Source of the DNA: Oscillospiraceae bacterium
Lineage (GTDB): Bacteria; Bacillota; Clostridia; Oscillospirales; CAG-272
Length of the DNA: 64,000 bases
Reading direction: 5' to 3'
NCBI GenBank assembly: GCA_015063625.1
Contig: SVTT01000003.1
Coordinates: forward strand, 1 to 64,000
Shown: positions 8,440 through 16,919 of the stretch, piece by piece
How positions within the stretch are numbered: position 1 is the first letter of the stretch
Layout of the letters: every line of letters begins with the position of its first letter
Program-made: the position numbers and the translations under genes
The notes under the pieces: model-generated
What the model saw: the letters and a program-made list of their open reading frames with translations, nothing else
Databases searched by the model: none
What the model was told of the DNA's origin: nothing

Positions 8440-8481
8440 AAAAAGTGCCGCAAATGGGTCGAAACCGACATTTGCGGCACT
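8440..8481 (-). terminator. Terminator between ileS and lspA
   Basis: A perfect 13-bp stem (AGTGCCGCAAATG with CATTTGCGGCACT), extended inside by GTCG/CGAC, is followed on the minus strand by TTTTTG. Only a few bases then separate it from the AAAGGAG of lspA, so lspA must be read through it or started very close by. Confidence 0.85.
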
Positions 8482-8522
8482 GCAAGATCTGCGACTTCCG
8501 AAAAGCGTCGCAGCATTTTGAT

Positions 8523-11315
8523 TTACTGACCGAGCACGGCACGGCAGCGTGCGCACAGGCAGCCGCCCTCCTCGGTTTTCTCACCGTCGGTGGTGTAGTT
8601 CCAGCAACGGTCACACCTGTCGCCGTCGGCAGGCGCGACCAGAACGCCGATCGGGGCATCCTCGATCACGGCAGCCTCCGGAATCGCCTCGGCACACAGC
8701 TCAACGTCCGATACGATAAAGACGGTGTTCAGCTCCTCCCCAAAGGAAGCCAGCAGCTCGTATGCCGCCTGATCGGGGGCATAGACCGTCACCTTGGCAT
8801 CCAGTGACTTGCCGATGCGCTTCTCGGCACGGGCAAGCTCCAGCGCCTTCATCACGGGCTCGCGCAGGGCAAAGAGTGCCTCAAAACGATCACGGACCTC
8901 GGCAAATACGAGTGCCTCACTGTACTCGGGCATATCGTTGAGGAACACGCTTTCGGCATTGTCGCCCACGCGACGGGGCATTGCCTGCCAGATCTCCTCT
9001 GCCGTAAAGGCAAGCAGGGGGGCGATCAGACGGGTCAGCGTGCTGATGATATAGTACATCGCGGTCTGGGCGCTGCGACGTGCCTTGGAGTCTGCCGCTT
9101 CGACATATACGCGATCCTTGGTGATATCGATATAGAGCTTGGAAAGCTCGATGGTGCAGAAGTTGGTCACGTCATGATAGATGAGATGAAACTCATAATC
9201 CTCATAGGCGCGGCGGGCATTCTTCACCAGCTCGTTCATGCCCGAAACGATCCACTGGTCGATCCCATAAAGCTCGTCCATGGGGACAGCGTCCTTGTTG
9301 GGATCAAAATCATAAAGATCGGCAAGCAGGAAGCGAGCCGTGTTGCGGATCTTGCGGTAGGCGTCCGAGAGCTGCTTGAAGATCGCATCCGAGGCACGCA
9401 CGTCCACACGGTAATCGCTGGAGGCGACCCAGAGGCGCACGAGATCGGCACCGTACTTGGCGATCATCTCCTCGGGTGCGACAGAGTTGCCGAGCGATTT
9501 GTGCATCGCCTTGCCCTCGCCGTCCACCACCCAGCCGTGGGTCAGAACCGTCTTATAGGGCGCGCCCTCTCCCTTTGCACCGACAGCGGTCAGCAAGGAG
9601 GATTGGAACCAACCGCGATACTGGTCGGCACCCTCCAGATACATATCGGCGGGGAAGGTGTACGGCTCTCCGCTTTCAAGGACGGCAAAGTGGCTGGAGC
9701 CCGAATCAAACCAGCCGTCCAGCGTATTGGTCTCTTTGGTAAAGTGCTTGCCGCCGCAGTGGGGGCAAGCATAATCGGCAGGCAGGATATCGGCGGCATC
9801 GACCGTGAACCATGCGTTGGAGCCCTCCTTTGCAAAGAGCTTGGCGACCGCGTCGACGGTCACCTCGTCACAGACGGGCTTCTTACACTCATCACAGTAG
9901 AACACCGGAATGGGCAGACCCCAATGGCGCTGACGGGAAATGCACCAGTCGGCGCGCTCGCGCACCATCGACTTGATACGCTCTCCGCCCCACTCGGGCA
10001 GCCACTGCACCTTCTCGCAGGCGGCGACCGCCTCGTCCTTGAAGGCATCGACCGAGCAGAACCACTGCGGGGTCGCGCGGAAGATGATGGGGTCCTTGCA
10101 GCGCCAGCAGTGAGGATACTCATGCTCCATCTCGGCACTGGCAAAGAGCGCACCGCTCTCTCTCATATCGGCAAGGATGACCTTGTTCGACTCGTCGTAG
10201 CGCAGTCCCGCGTACTTCCCTGCCTCCTCGGTCTGATAGCCGCGGTCGTCCACGGGAACGAAGGTCTCAATCCCGTAGCGACGGCAGGTCACGTAGTCAT
10301 CGGCACCGAAGCCGGGTGCCGTGTGCACACAGCCAGTGCCGCTGTCCATGGTGACGTAATCGGCATTCACGACCAGAGAATCTCTGTCAAGGAAGGGATG
10401 ACGCGCCGTCATGTATTCAAGCTCCTTACCCTTTTTGAGAGCAAGAATCTCATACTCATTGATGCCGCCCGCCTTCATGGTTGCTTCGGCAAGCGAATTT
10501 GCCACGATATAGCACTCGCCTCCCGCCTTGACCACAGCATAATCCTCGTCGGGATTGAGGGCAATGGCAATGTTGCCGGGCAGAGTCCAGGTGGTGGTCG
10601 TCCAGATCACAAAATAGGTATTGGCAAGGTCGCAAAGCCCTGCAAGCACGCCCTTATCGTCGTTCACGCGGAACTTGACGTAAATGGAGGTGCAGGTATC
10701 GGTGCGATATTCGATCTCCGCCTCGGCAAGTGCGGTTTCGTCCTTGGGGCACCAATAGACGGGCTTCAGGCCCTTATAAATATAGCCCTTACGGTACATC
10801 TCACCGAATACGCGGACCTCACGCGCTTCAAACTCGGGGGACATGGTAAGATAGGGGTGCTCCCAATCCGCCGTCACGCCAAGGCGCTTGAACTGTCCCA
10901 TCTGGATATCCACAAAGTCCTGTGCAAAGCTGTGGCAGGCGGAACGGAACTCGGGGATCGACATGCGCTTGCGGTCGATCTTATTTTTCTTGATGATGGC
11001 ACTTTCGATCGGCATGCCGTGGTTATCCCAACCGGGAATGTAGGGAACAAGGTTACCCATCATGGATTTCGACTTGTTGATGAAATCCTTGAGGATCTTG
11101 TTGAGCGCGGTGCCCATATGAATATTGCCGTTGGAGAAGGGAGGGCCGTCGTGCAGAACGAAGGTGGGCTTGCCCGCACGGTGCTCCTGCATGCGCTCAT
11201 AAAGCTTCATTCCCTTCCAATACTCCAGCATCTGCGGCTCGCGCTTCGGGAGCTCGGCACGCATTGCAAAGGTGGTATTGGGCAGATTGAGAGATGCACT
11301 GTAATCTTTTGCCAT
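8523..11315 (-). CDS. ileS: Isoleucine--tRNA ligase
   Basis: The 930-residue protein is a full-length bacterial class I IleRS. It has the HIGH-type motif GNIHMG near residue 64, the CP1 editing domain in the middle and a C-terminal zinc finger (CDRCWNY...CLCARC). The KMSKS loop reads KAMHKSLGNS, a variant in which the Met is displaced. It charges tRNA-Ile with isoleucine in the cytoplasm. No T-box leader fits in the 44 bases upstream, so control is probably from the operon promoter. It ends in a strong terminator. Confidence 0.97.
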   Translation of the reverse strand: MAKDYSASLNLPNTTFAMRAELPKREPQMLEYWKGMKLYERMQEHRAGKPTFVLHDGPPFSNGNIHMGTALNKILKDFINKSKSMMGNLVPYIPGWDNHGMPIESAIIKKNKIDRKRMSIPEFRSACHSFAQDFVDIQMGQFKRLGVTADWEHPYLTMSPEFEAREVRVFGEMYRKGYIYKGLKPVYWCPKDETALAEAEIEYRTDTCTSIYVKFRVNDDKGVLAGLCDLANTYFVIWTTTTWTLPGNIAIALNPDEDYAVVKAGGECYIVANSLAEATMKAGGINEYEILALKKGKELEYMTARHPFLDRDSLVVNADYVTMDSGTGCVHTAPGFGADDYVTCRRYGIETFVPVDDRGYQTEEAGKYAGLRYDESNKVILADMRESGALFASAEMEHEYPHCWRCKDPIIFRATPQWFCSVDAFKDEAVAACEKVQWLPEWGGERIKSMVRERADWCISRQRHWGLPIPVFYCDECKKPVCDEVTVDAVAKLFAKEGSNAWFTVDAADILPADYACPHCGGKHFTKETNTLDGWFDSGSSHFAVLESGEPYTFPADMYLEGADQYRGWFQSSLLTAVGAKGEGAPYKTVLTHGWVVDGEGKAMHKSLGNSVAPEEMIAKYGADLVRLWVASSDYRVDVRASDAIFKQLSDAYRKIRNTARFLLADLYDFDPNKDAVPMDELYGIDQWIVSGMNELVKNARRAYEDYEFHLIYHDVTNFCTIELSKLYIDITKDRVYVEAADSKARRSAQTAMYYIISTLTRLIAPLLAFTAEEIWQAMPRRVGDNAESVFLNDMPEYSEALVFAEVRDRFEALFALREPVMKALELARAEKRIGKSLDAKVTVYAPDQAAYELLASFGEELNTVFIVSDVELCAEAIPEAAVIEDAPIGVLVAPADGDRCDRCWNYTTDGEKTEEGGCLCARCRAVLGQ

Positions 11316-11359
11316 GATCTTTTTACTCCTGTATGTTCAAAAACTAAAACTTGACAACG

Positions 11360-12148
11360 TCAAATGTAGCGATCGGCGATCAGCCGATAACGCCCCTTTT
11401 TTGTTTTGTCCGTCAGCGAACGGACGATAAATTTTCCGTGGCCGCGCACGGTCAGCACAGCCCCCTCGGCGACCTCGCGATCGGGCTTTTGCTCGGGTTC
11501 ATAATCGATCTCGACCAGCGCCGCGGCAAACAGCGCCTGCGCGCGCTCGCGCGATAGACGGCAAAGCGCCGCCACCACCGCATCGGCACGGGGAGATGCC
11601 ACCGTGAGAGATAGCGCCTCAAAGCGCCTGCCGCCGTCAAAATCGGTGGGCAGCCCTATCACCGATGCACGCACCGTATCGCGCGCGACACGCGTGAGGC
11701 TCGCGGTCAGAAAGTCCGCCATCCGTCGGTCGCAGAACAGAACCGCCTCCTGCGGAGAAAGCACGCAGATATCCCCCACGGCATCACGCTCGATCCCCAG
11801 ATTCAGCACGGCACCGAGATAGTCACGGTGGGTTAGCGCGGCATAACCGCTGCCCCGTATCGCCAGCGGACAAAGCAGCTCCGACAGCGTATCGGCAAGC
11901 AGGGGCGCACGCCACTCCTCCTCTGCCTCCCTGATATAATCGGGCAAAAAAAGGATGCGCCGACGCTCGGCATCGGGGTATCCCCCCTCCGTGAGCCACT
12001 CGCCCCTTGCATGGGAAAGATGCCTTGCAAGGCGCCCTTGCTCCTGCGGCGTGAGGAAATGGGTTACGGTGATCTCGCCCGCACGGGCACGGGCAAGCAG
12101 CTCGTCGGCGCGCGCGCAGAGCAGCCCCCAATCTCTTTGCTCGGTCAT
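11360..12148 (-). CDS. ylmH: YlmH family RNA-binding protein
   Basis: This 262-residue protein ends in an S4-type RNA-binding domain (GAVLTVRGHGKFIVRSLTDKTKKGR). It has the YlmH central pattern YLGAVLNLGIERDAVGDI, which identifies the family. YlmH proteins bind ribosomes or tRNA and have been linked to rescue of stalled large subunits. It sits in the usual place between yggT and ileS. In Bacillus divIVA lies between ylmH and ileS; only 44 bases separate them here. Confidence 0.92.
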   Translation of the reverse strand: MTEQRDWGLLCARADELLARARAGEITVTHFLTPQEQGRLARHLSHARGEWLTEGGYPDAERRRILFLPDYIREAEEEWRAPLLADTLSELLCPLAIRGSGYAALTHRDYLGAVLNLGIERDAVGDICVLSPQEAVLFCDRRMADFLTASLTRVARDTVRASVIGLPTDFDGGRRFEALSLTVASPRADAVVAALCRLSRERAQALFAAALVEIDYEPEQKPDREVAEGAVLTVRGHGKFIVRSLTDKTKKGRYRLIADRYI

Positions 12149-12149
12149 G

Positions 12150-12413
12150 TCAGATGAAGGAGCCGACCATCACCACGATCAGAAAGGTGACCGTATAGGC
12201 GATATCGACGGGAATGCCCTGAAACCAGCCGAAGCGCTCAAACAGCCGCCGCAGCGGCTCGACCAACGGCTCGGTAACCATACCCGTAAAGCGCAGCACG
12301 GGGTGATCCTCACTTAAAAACCACGAGCCGACGGAATGCACGAAAAAGCAGAGCATTACAACGTACAGGAGCGCACGCGCCGTACCCGCGATCAAATATA
12401 CAGCAATCTCCAC
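12150..12413 (-). CDS. ylmG: YggT family membrane protein
   Basis: An 87-residue protein with two hydrophobic segments (residues about 5-28 and 65-87) and the YggT pattern between them (SWFLSEDHPVLRF...TEPLVEPLRRLF). YggT/YlmG proteins sit in the membrane beside division genes; in plastid relatives they affect nucleoid and membrane organisation. It ends one base from the ylmH start, and the order sepF-yggT-ylmH is the conserved one. Confidence 0.9.
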   Translation of the reverse strand: MEIAVYLIAGTARALLYVVMLCFFVHSVGSWFLSEDHPVLRFTGMVTEPLVEPLRRLFERFGWFQGIPVDIAYTVTFLIVVMVGSFI

Positions 12414-12456
12414 GGTAATGCTCCTTTCTTCGCATTTTCAAACGTGTATCGGACGA

Positions 12457-12876
12457 TCAGCGATCGGATTCCTCCTCGCCCGTTACCTCGCCGGTACGGG
12501 GAGAAAGCACAAGGGTGGTCTTGGTCACACGGCGGAACTCGCCGTCAAGGACCTCCAGCGCACCGAGCAGAAAATCGATCAGACGCATCGCGGCAGAGCG
12601 CTCCAGCTCCTCTATGTTCATCACGACGGTATAGCCATCCATCAGATAACCCGCAATGGCAGGACCGTCATCGTAATTATGCGGCTTGACGACCTTCAGC
12701 ATGTTGCCCGTCGCGGCACTCTGCGTGGGGCGCTTGGGAGGCGCTTTCCCGGAAGGCTCGTCGTCAAAATCGTCAACCACGCCGTCCTCGTCGTCCTCGT
12801 CACCGCGGTAGAAGCCGCCGTCGTAGTCGTCGTAATCGTAATCACTTCTCGGTTTCTTTGCAAATGGATTTTTCAT
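12457..12876 (-). CDS. sepF: Cell division protein SepF
   Basis: A 139-residue protein with a charged, Asp/Tyr-rich N-terminal linker (DYDYDDYDGG) and the SepF core from about residue 55 (NMLKVVKPHNYDDGPAIAGYLMDGYTVVMNIEEL, then AMRLIDFLLGALEVLDGEF). SepF anchors FtsZ filaments to the membrane and shapes the septum in Gram-positive bacteria. The canonical membrane-binding N-terminal amphipathic helix is short here (MKNPFAKKP). It lies directly downstream of ylmE. Confidence 0.93.
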   Translation of the reverse strand: MKNPFAKKPRSDYDYDDYDGGFYRGDEDDEDGVVDDFDDEPSGKAPPKRPTQSAATGNMLKVVKPHNYDDGPAIAGYLMDGYTVVMNIEELERSAAMRLIDFLLGALEVLDGEFRRVTKTTLVLSPRTGEVTGEEESDR

Positions 12877-12891
12877 AAGTTCCTCCGTCGA

Positions 12892-13641
12892 TTATGTATT
12901 TTCATGTTTAACTTCTTCTTGTTGCGGGGTGACAGGCGGGGCGTCACCGCTTTTGGAAAACAGGCGTCTTCCCACGCGCACGAGATCGGCGCCCTCGGCA
13001 ATGGCGGCGCCAAAGCTTTCGGACATACCCATGGAAAGAATGGGCTCGCCCTCCAGTGCAAGCGTCTGCCAGACCGTCCGTGCCAGCTCGCGCGTTTGCC
13101 CGAAATAAGCACGGTATTCCCGTTCGCTCTCCGAGCGCGGCGCCATGGTCATCAGCCCGCAGAGTGAAAGATGCGGGCACGAAAGGATCTCGCGGCACAG
13201 CGCCGTGATATCCTCGGGCATAGCACCGCTTTTGGCGGGCTCGCGCCCGATGTTGACCTCGGCAAGCACCTTGACCGTGATCCCGCACCTTGCCGCCCGG
13301 CGCTCGATCTCTGCCGCAAGCTCGGCAGTGTCGACCGAATGGATCATGGCGACCTTATCAACAATGTATTTGACCTTGTTTTTTTGCAGAGAGCCGATAA
13401 AGTGGATCTCGGCATTCCCCGACTCAAGCGTGGGATAATGTGCCAGAAGCTGCTGCACGCGGTTCTCTCCGACCGCCCTCACGCCAAGGCGGAGCAGCTC
13501 GGCGACCTCGGCATCATCGGCGTATTTGATCGCCGCGATCAGCGAGGTCCTGCCCTCTCTCTCCGCCGCCTGCTCGGCAGCGGAGATCTCCTCCCTTACC
13601 GCACGAAGATTCTGTTCGATATAAGCATATTCGGTATTCAT
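12892..13641 (-). CDS. ylmE: YggS/YlmE family pyridoxal phosphate homeostasis protein
   Basis: This 249-residue protein carries the YggS PLP-lysine motif SLIAAIKYADDAEVAELL with the Schiff-base Lys near residue 40. It continues with VGENRVQQLLAHYP, HFIGSLQKNKVKYIV and the ending SMGMSESFGAAIAEGADLVRVGRRLF. The family binds PLP without known catalysis and balances vitamin B6 and amino acid pools. Its start overlaps the upstream HlyD-like gene stop by ATGA. Confidence 0.93.
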   Translation of the reverse strand: MNTEYAYIEQNLRAVREEISAAEQAAEREGRTSLIAAIKYADDAEVAELLRLGVRAVGENRVQQLLAHYPTLESGNAEIHFIGSLQKNKVKYIVDKVAMIHSVDTAELAAEIERRAARCGITVKVLAEVNIGREPAKSGAMPEDITALCREILSCPHLSLCGLMTMAPRSESEREYRAYFGQTRELARTVWQTLALEGEPILSMGMSESFGAAIAEGADLVRVGRRLFSKSGDAPPVTPQQEEVKHENT

Positions 13642-14834
13642 GACAGCGTTTTCCCCTCATAGATGCGCCGCGAGGTGACCAGGATCTCCTCGCCCACCCC
13701 GAGAAAGCCCTCTCCGGCGGCAGGCGCAGACAGGCAGTAGCCGTCACGCATCAGCAGGACCGACAGGCGGCGGCGAGCAGCCCTTCCCCCGTCGTCCACA
13801 TAAACAAAATATTCACCGTTCTCCTCCCGCAATGCCGACATGGGCACCGAGATCCCCGTGACGGGTGCGAGCGACACCGACACCTCCTGCTTGCGGCAGA
13901 TATCGGGAAGCAGCTCTCCCGTATCGGCACAAAAGACCAGCAGCGCCATGCCGTTGTCATCGGCAGGTGCGATGCGCGAAAGCCGCAGCTCCATCGACAC
14001 GCCGCTGCGTGTAAACAGAACGGGATAGGTCATATCCACCGAAAATCGCTCGGTCTGTGCAGCCTCCACGGGAAGCGCCAGATACCAGGCGCTTGCCGTT
14101 ACCACCTTTCCCACGGAAAGCGCGATGTTGGGGGGCGTATCCAGCAATGCAAGCAGTCCCGCCGCCGTCATGGACTCCACCCTGTCGGTGGAAAACATCT
14201 CCTCGTAGCCGTCAGCTGTACGGTAAAAATACCCGTCCACCGATGCGTCAAGCGTTTCGGCACCTGCGGCAGAGGGACCGACCAGTGCGGCAAACGCCGC
14301 CTCCAGCTCGGCAATGCGCGCGCTGTGATCGGCACCTGCGGCAGCGCGCACGTCAAGCGCGTGCTCCACGCCACCCTTCGCCGACTCGGCAGAGAGAAAT
14401 CCCCCGACCGAAAGCGACGACATCAGCGCCGCGTACGAGGAAAGATACTCCGCCTGCCAGACGGGATCGGCATTTTGCAGGTCGCGCAGCAGCTCCAGCT
14501 CTGCGGTCATGGCGGCACCAAGCTCCCGTGCGCCCTCGTTGGTGCTGTCGGGATAGACGGTGGCAAGCTCCTCGCCCGCGCCCACGGCTGCGCCCTCTGC
14601 GCTCAGATAGGCGACCGCACCTGTGTTGCCGCTTCTGATCACCTGCTCATCACGGAACACGTAGCCCGTCGCAGGCAGCTTCTCGGTCACCGATCTGCTG
14701 ACCGCCCGCTCGCGATCCGTGCGCGCCGTGCGGCGCACCTCAAAAAAGAGGGTGCTGAACAAAAGGGCGAGCAGCAGCAGAATGCAGATGACCTGCAGGA
14801 TCGGCTTGATCCGTGCCGTTTTTCTTGCCGTCAT
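13638..14834 (-). CDS. HlyD-like membrane-anchored adaptor protein
   Basis: The 398-residue protein has a basic N-terminus and one membrane segment (PILQVICILLLLALLFSTLFF, about residues 11-30). A large extracytoplasmic part follows with a barrel-sandwich-like region (GNTGAVAYLSAEGAAVGAGEELATVYPD) and a C-terminal domain ending in a VGVGEEILVTS strand. Similar HlyD-family adaptors occur beside ylmE in other Clostridia division clusters, where their function is not established. The start MTARKT was chosen for its AAGGGGG ribosome site. Confidence 0.75.
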   Translation of the reverse strand: MTARKTARIKPILQVICILLLLALLFSTLFFEVRRTARTDRERAVSRSVTEKLPATGYVFRDEQVIRSGNTGAVAYLSAEGAAVGAGEELATVYPDSTNEGARELGAAMTAELELLRDLQNADPVWQAEYLSSYAALMSSLSVGGFLSAESAKGGVEHALDVRAAAGADHSARIAELEAAFAALVGPSAAGAETLDASVDGYFYRTADGYEEMFSTDRVESMTAAGLLALLDTPPNIALSVGKVVTASAWYLALPVEAAQTERFSVDMTYPVLFTRSGVSMELRLSRIAPADDNGMALLVFCADTGELLPDICRKQEVSVSLAPVTGISVPMSALREENGEYFVYVDDGGRAARRRLSVLLMRDGYCLSAPAAGEGFLGVGEEILVTSRRIYEGKTLS

Positions 14835-14931
14835 GTGCAGCCCCCCTTCCATCTCTACAAAGCGCCATGCGCGCTCGCGCGCACACAGGAATGCGCGCAG
14901 CGTACCCGCCGCGTGCATTGAAATATATTAT

Positions 14932-14940
14932 ATTATAGCA
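14932..14940 (-). promoter_or_regulatory. Possible internal extended -10 promoter
   Basis: On the minus strand TGCTATAAT is an extended -10 element with no good -35. It lies about 100 bases before the HlyD-like gene, within the end of miaA. It could give extra transcription of the division cluster; this is inference. Confidence 0.35.
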
Positions 14941-15898
14941 TATCATTCGTGCCCTTGCACATGGCAAGCGCATTGTTTACAATTTCTTCAAAATTGCGCA
15001 GATTGCCCTCACCGTCGTCGGCATAAAGAGGTCTTACGTAATCCTTTGCCGAAAACCATGTGATCTGGCGCTTGGCGTATCGGCGCGTGGCAGTCTTGAG
15101 CGTTTGCACCGCAGAGGAGAGATCGCTTTCGCCCCGCAGATAGGGCAGTATTTCCTTGTACCCGATGGCACCCGCCGCCGTGCGCGAAAGGCGAAACACG
15201 CCCGCCTCCTCCAGTCGTGCGGTCTCCTCCACCAGCCCTGCGGCAAGCATCAGATCCACACGCTGCTCGATGCGGCGATAGAGAAGCTCGCGGTCGCGAT
15301 AGGTCATTCCGATCACGTTTGCCGCATAACGGGGTGGGTTTTCCAGACTTTTTTTGTCCCATTCGGTCTTGGTGATGCCCGAGGAAATATAGATCTCCAA
15401 TGCGCGGATAACACGGCGCAGATTGCCCGGAGGGGTGACTGCGGCGCTCTGAGGATCCACAGCGGCAAGCGCACGGTGCAGTGCCTGCGCACCCTCGCGC
15501 TCGGCACGCGCAGCCAACTCGGCACGCAATGAGGGATCCGCGGCAGGCGATTCGGGCAAGCCGCGCAGCAGCGCGTCAAGATAAAGACCCGTTCCACCGC
15601 AAAGAATGGGCAGCTTGCCACGCGCCGCAATATCGGCGATGGCGGCGTCAGCCGCCACGATGTAATCCGCCACCGAGAAATCCGCGGTGGCATCCGCGAT
15701 ATCAATGAGATGATAGGGCACGCGCCCGCGCTCCTCAAGGGTAGGTTTTGCCGTACCGATATCCATGCCCCGATAGATCTGCATGGAGTCGGCAGAAACG
15801 ATTTCTCCCCCCAAGCGCAACGCAAGGGCTTCGGCAAGTGCGGATTTCCCGCTTGCCGTCGCCCCCACGATCGCCAAAATTTTTATGTTTTCAGACAC
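14933..15898 (-). CDS. miaA: tRNA dimethylallyltransferase
   Basis: The 321-residue protein has the MiaA P-loop IVGATASGKSALAEALA, then VSADSMQIYRGMDIGTAKPTLEE and YHLIDI. It also shows PILCGGTGLYLDALLRGL and the C-terminal ...YAKRQITWF that binds the tRNA anticodon loop. MiaA adds a dimethylallyl group to A37 of tRNAs reading UNN codons, which includes tRNA-Ser(TGA) encoded in this window. It is the second gene of the long minus operon. Confidence 0.97.
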   Translation of the reverse strand: MSENIKILAIVGATASGKSALAEALALRLGGEIVSADSMQIYRGMDIGTAKPTLEERGRVPYHLIDIADATADFSVADYIVAADAAIADIAARGKLPILCGGTGLYLDALLRGLPESPAADPSLRAELAARAEREGAQALHRALAAVDPQSAAVTPPGNLRRVIRALEIYISSGITKTEWDKKSLENPPRYAANVIGMTYRDRELLYRRIEQRVDLMLAAGLVEETARLEEAGVFRLSRTAAGAIGYKEILPYLRGESDLSSAVQTLKTATRRYAKRQITWFSAKDYVRPLYADDGEGNLRNFEEIVNNALAMCKGTNDML

Positions 15899-15924
15899 CG
15901 TTATGCCTCTTTTCTGCCAAGCGG

Positions 15925-16173
15925 TCAGTCACCGATCGAGAAGGTCTCCACGACCCCCTTGATGCTGTCCCCTGCCCGTTGCACGAACTGCACGGCGTTC
16001 TGGATAGCGCTATTGTCGGAGATCACGAAGCGAACCACCACCACTGCGACCAGAATGAAGATCAGAAACTTGGCAAGCTTACCGAGCAGACGCACGGAAA
16101 TATAGACCGCAAGCGAAGCAACCAGAAGCGCGATCGCGGCATATGCCAGATTGGTAAAGAAGCCCACTTCCAT
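15925..16173 (-). CDS. Small membrane protein of unknown function
   Basis: An 82-residue protein with two hydrophobic segments (about residues 5-28 and 32-48) and a short amphipathic C-terminal helix (AIQNAVQFVQRAGDSIKG). No family is recognised. The start MEVGFF follows GGAG by 9 bases and fits the promoter at 16241-16269. A longer frame start would overlap that promoter. It is the first gene of the miaA-ylm-ileS operon. Confidence 0.65.
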   Translation of the reverse strand: MEVGFFTNLAYAAIALLVASLAVYISVRLLGKLAKFLIFILVAVVVVRFVISDNSAIQNAVQFVQRAGDSIKGVVETFSIGD

Positions 16174-16240
16174 GACATTCCACTCCTTTTCTTTGAAAAC
16201 CATATCCTTTGCTGCACAAACAATACGGGTAGTATAATTT

Positions 16241-16269
16241 ATTATACCGCAAAAAAAGTTTTTTTGCAA
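16241..16269 (-). promoter_or_regulatory. Promoter of the miaA-ylm-ileS operon
   Basis: TTGCAA (16269-16264) and TATAAT (16246-16241) on the minus strand are 17 bases apart. The spacer is a run of A and T. It is the only clear promoter upstream of the first gene of this operon. Confidence 0.7.
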
Positions 16270-16420
16270 ATATTTTTTTCATTTTTGACGTTTTTCACAA
16301 TTTTTTATATCCTCGCCCGTCAAAAGTGCCCCCCTTCCGTACAAATCGCACAGAAAAAAGGGGGGGTAACAGCGACTCTTGGTCGCAACGTGTGCAGTTC
16401 ATGGGACGCAGGATCTTGAA

Positions 16421-16591
16421 ATGAATTGACGGCAAGCCGTCATGAATTGAAATTTCATTTCATGATTTCTCGTCGGCATTCTGCCTCCTCCATGATTTGA
16501 ATTGCCCTGTCACTTTCATGCCAAAGGCAATTCATGCACCGTAGTTGCAATTCATGGTGTTAGCCAATTCATACCCACAGGGCAATTCATT
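16421..16591. repeat. Array of an ATGAATTG motif in both orientations
   Basis: ATGAATTG or its complement CAATTCAT, exact or with one or two changes, occurs at about 16421, 16442, 16492, 16528, 16548, 16565 and 16582. Short GC-rich spacers lie between them, including the perfect hairpin GACGGC-AA-GCCGTC. An 11-bp hairpin (TGCATGCTCAT, 16591-16615) ends the array. No coding frame is credible here. Confidence 0.6.
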
Positions 16592-16607
16592 GCATGCTCA
16601 TTGTATG

Positions 16608-16919
16608 AGCATGCAGCCCCCGATGCTTACGGGACGCAGGATCTGCTGATTAGTAGAAATCGTTCAAGACAAGGCGCACCGAGCGCGGGAGGCGAAGGCA
16701 TAGTTACCTATGTCGAGCCTCCCAAGTCGAGGAGCAACGCAGTATTGGGCGATTTATACGATCAGCATGCAGTCCCCGATGCTTACGGGACGCAGGATCT
16801 GCTGATTAGTAGAAATCGTTCAAGACAAGGCGCACCGAGCGCGGGAGGCGAAGGCATAGTTACCTATGTCGAGCCTCCCAAGTCGAGGAGCAACGCAGTA
16901 TTGGGCGATTTATACGATC
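16608..16919. repeat. Tandem duplication of a 156-base unit running into queA
   Basis: Two copies, 16608-16763 and 16764-16919, differ at a single base. A third start (AGCATACAGTC) follows at 16920, inside queA. Each copy holds a hairpin element (conserved end ACAAGGCGCACCG, stem GGGAGGC...GCCTCCC, other end GAGGAGCAACG) that recurs at 42349-42436. A piece of the unit, GGGACGCAGGATCT, also lies alone at 16404. The last codons of queA and its stop are repeated in each copy. Confidence 0.85.

Noticed and set aside
9174..11354. 726-codon plus-strand frame
   Set aside because: It lies wholly opposite ileS, has no ribosome site and a composition typical of an antisense shadow.
11316..11420. T-box leader upstream of ileS
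   Set aside because: The 44-base spacer is too short and contains no T-box sequence.
16421..16615. CRISPR array
   Set aside because: Repeat word only 8 bases, both orientations, irregular spacing and no cas genes.
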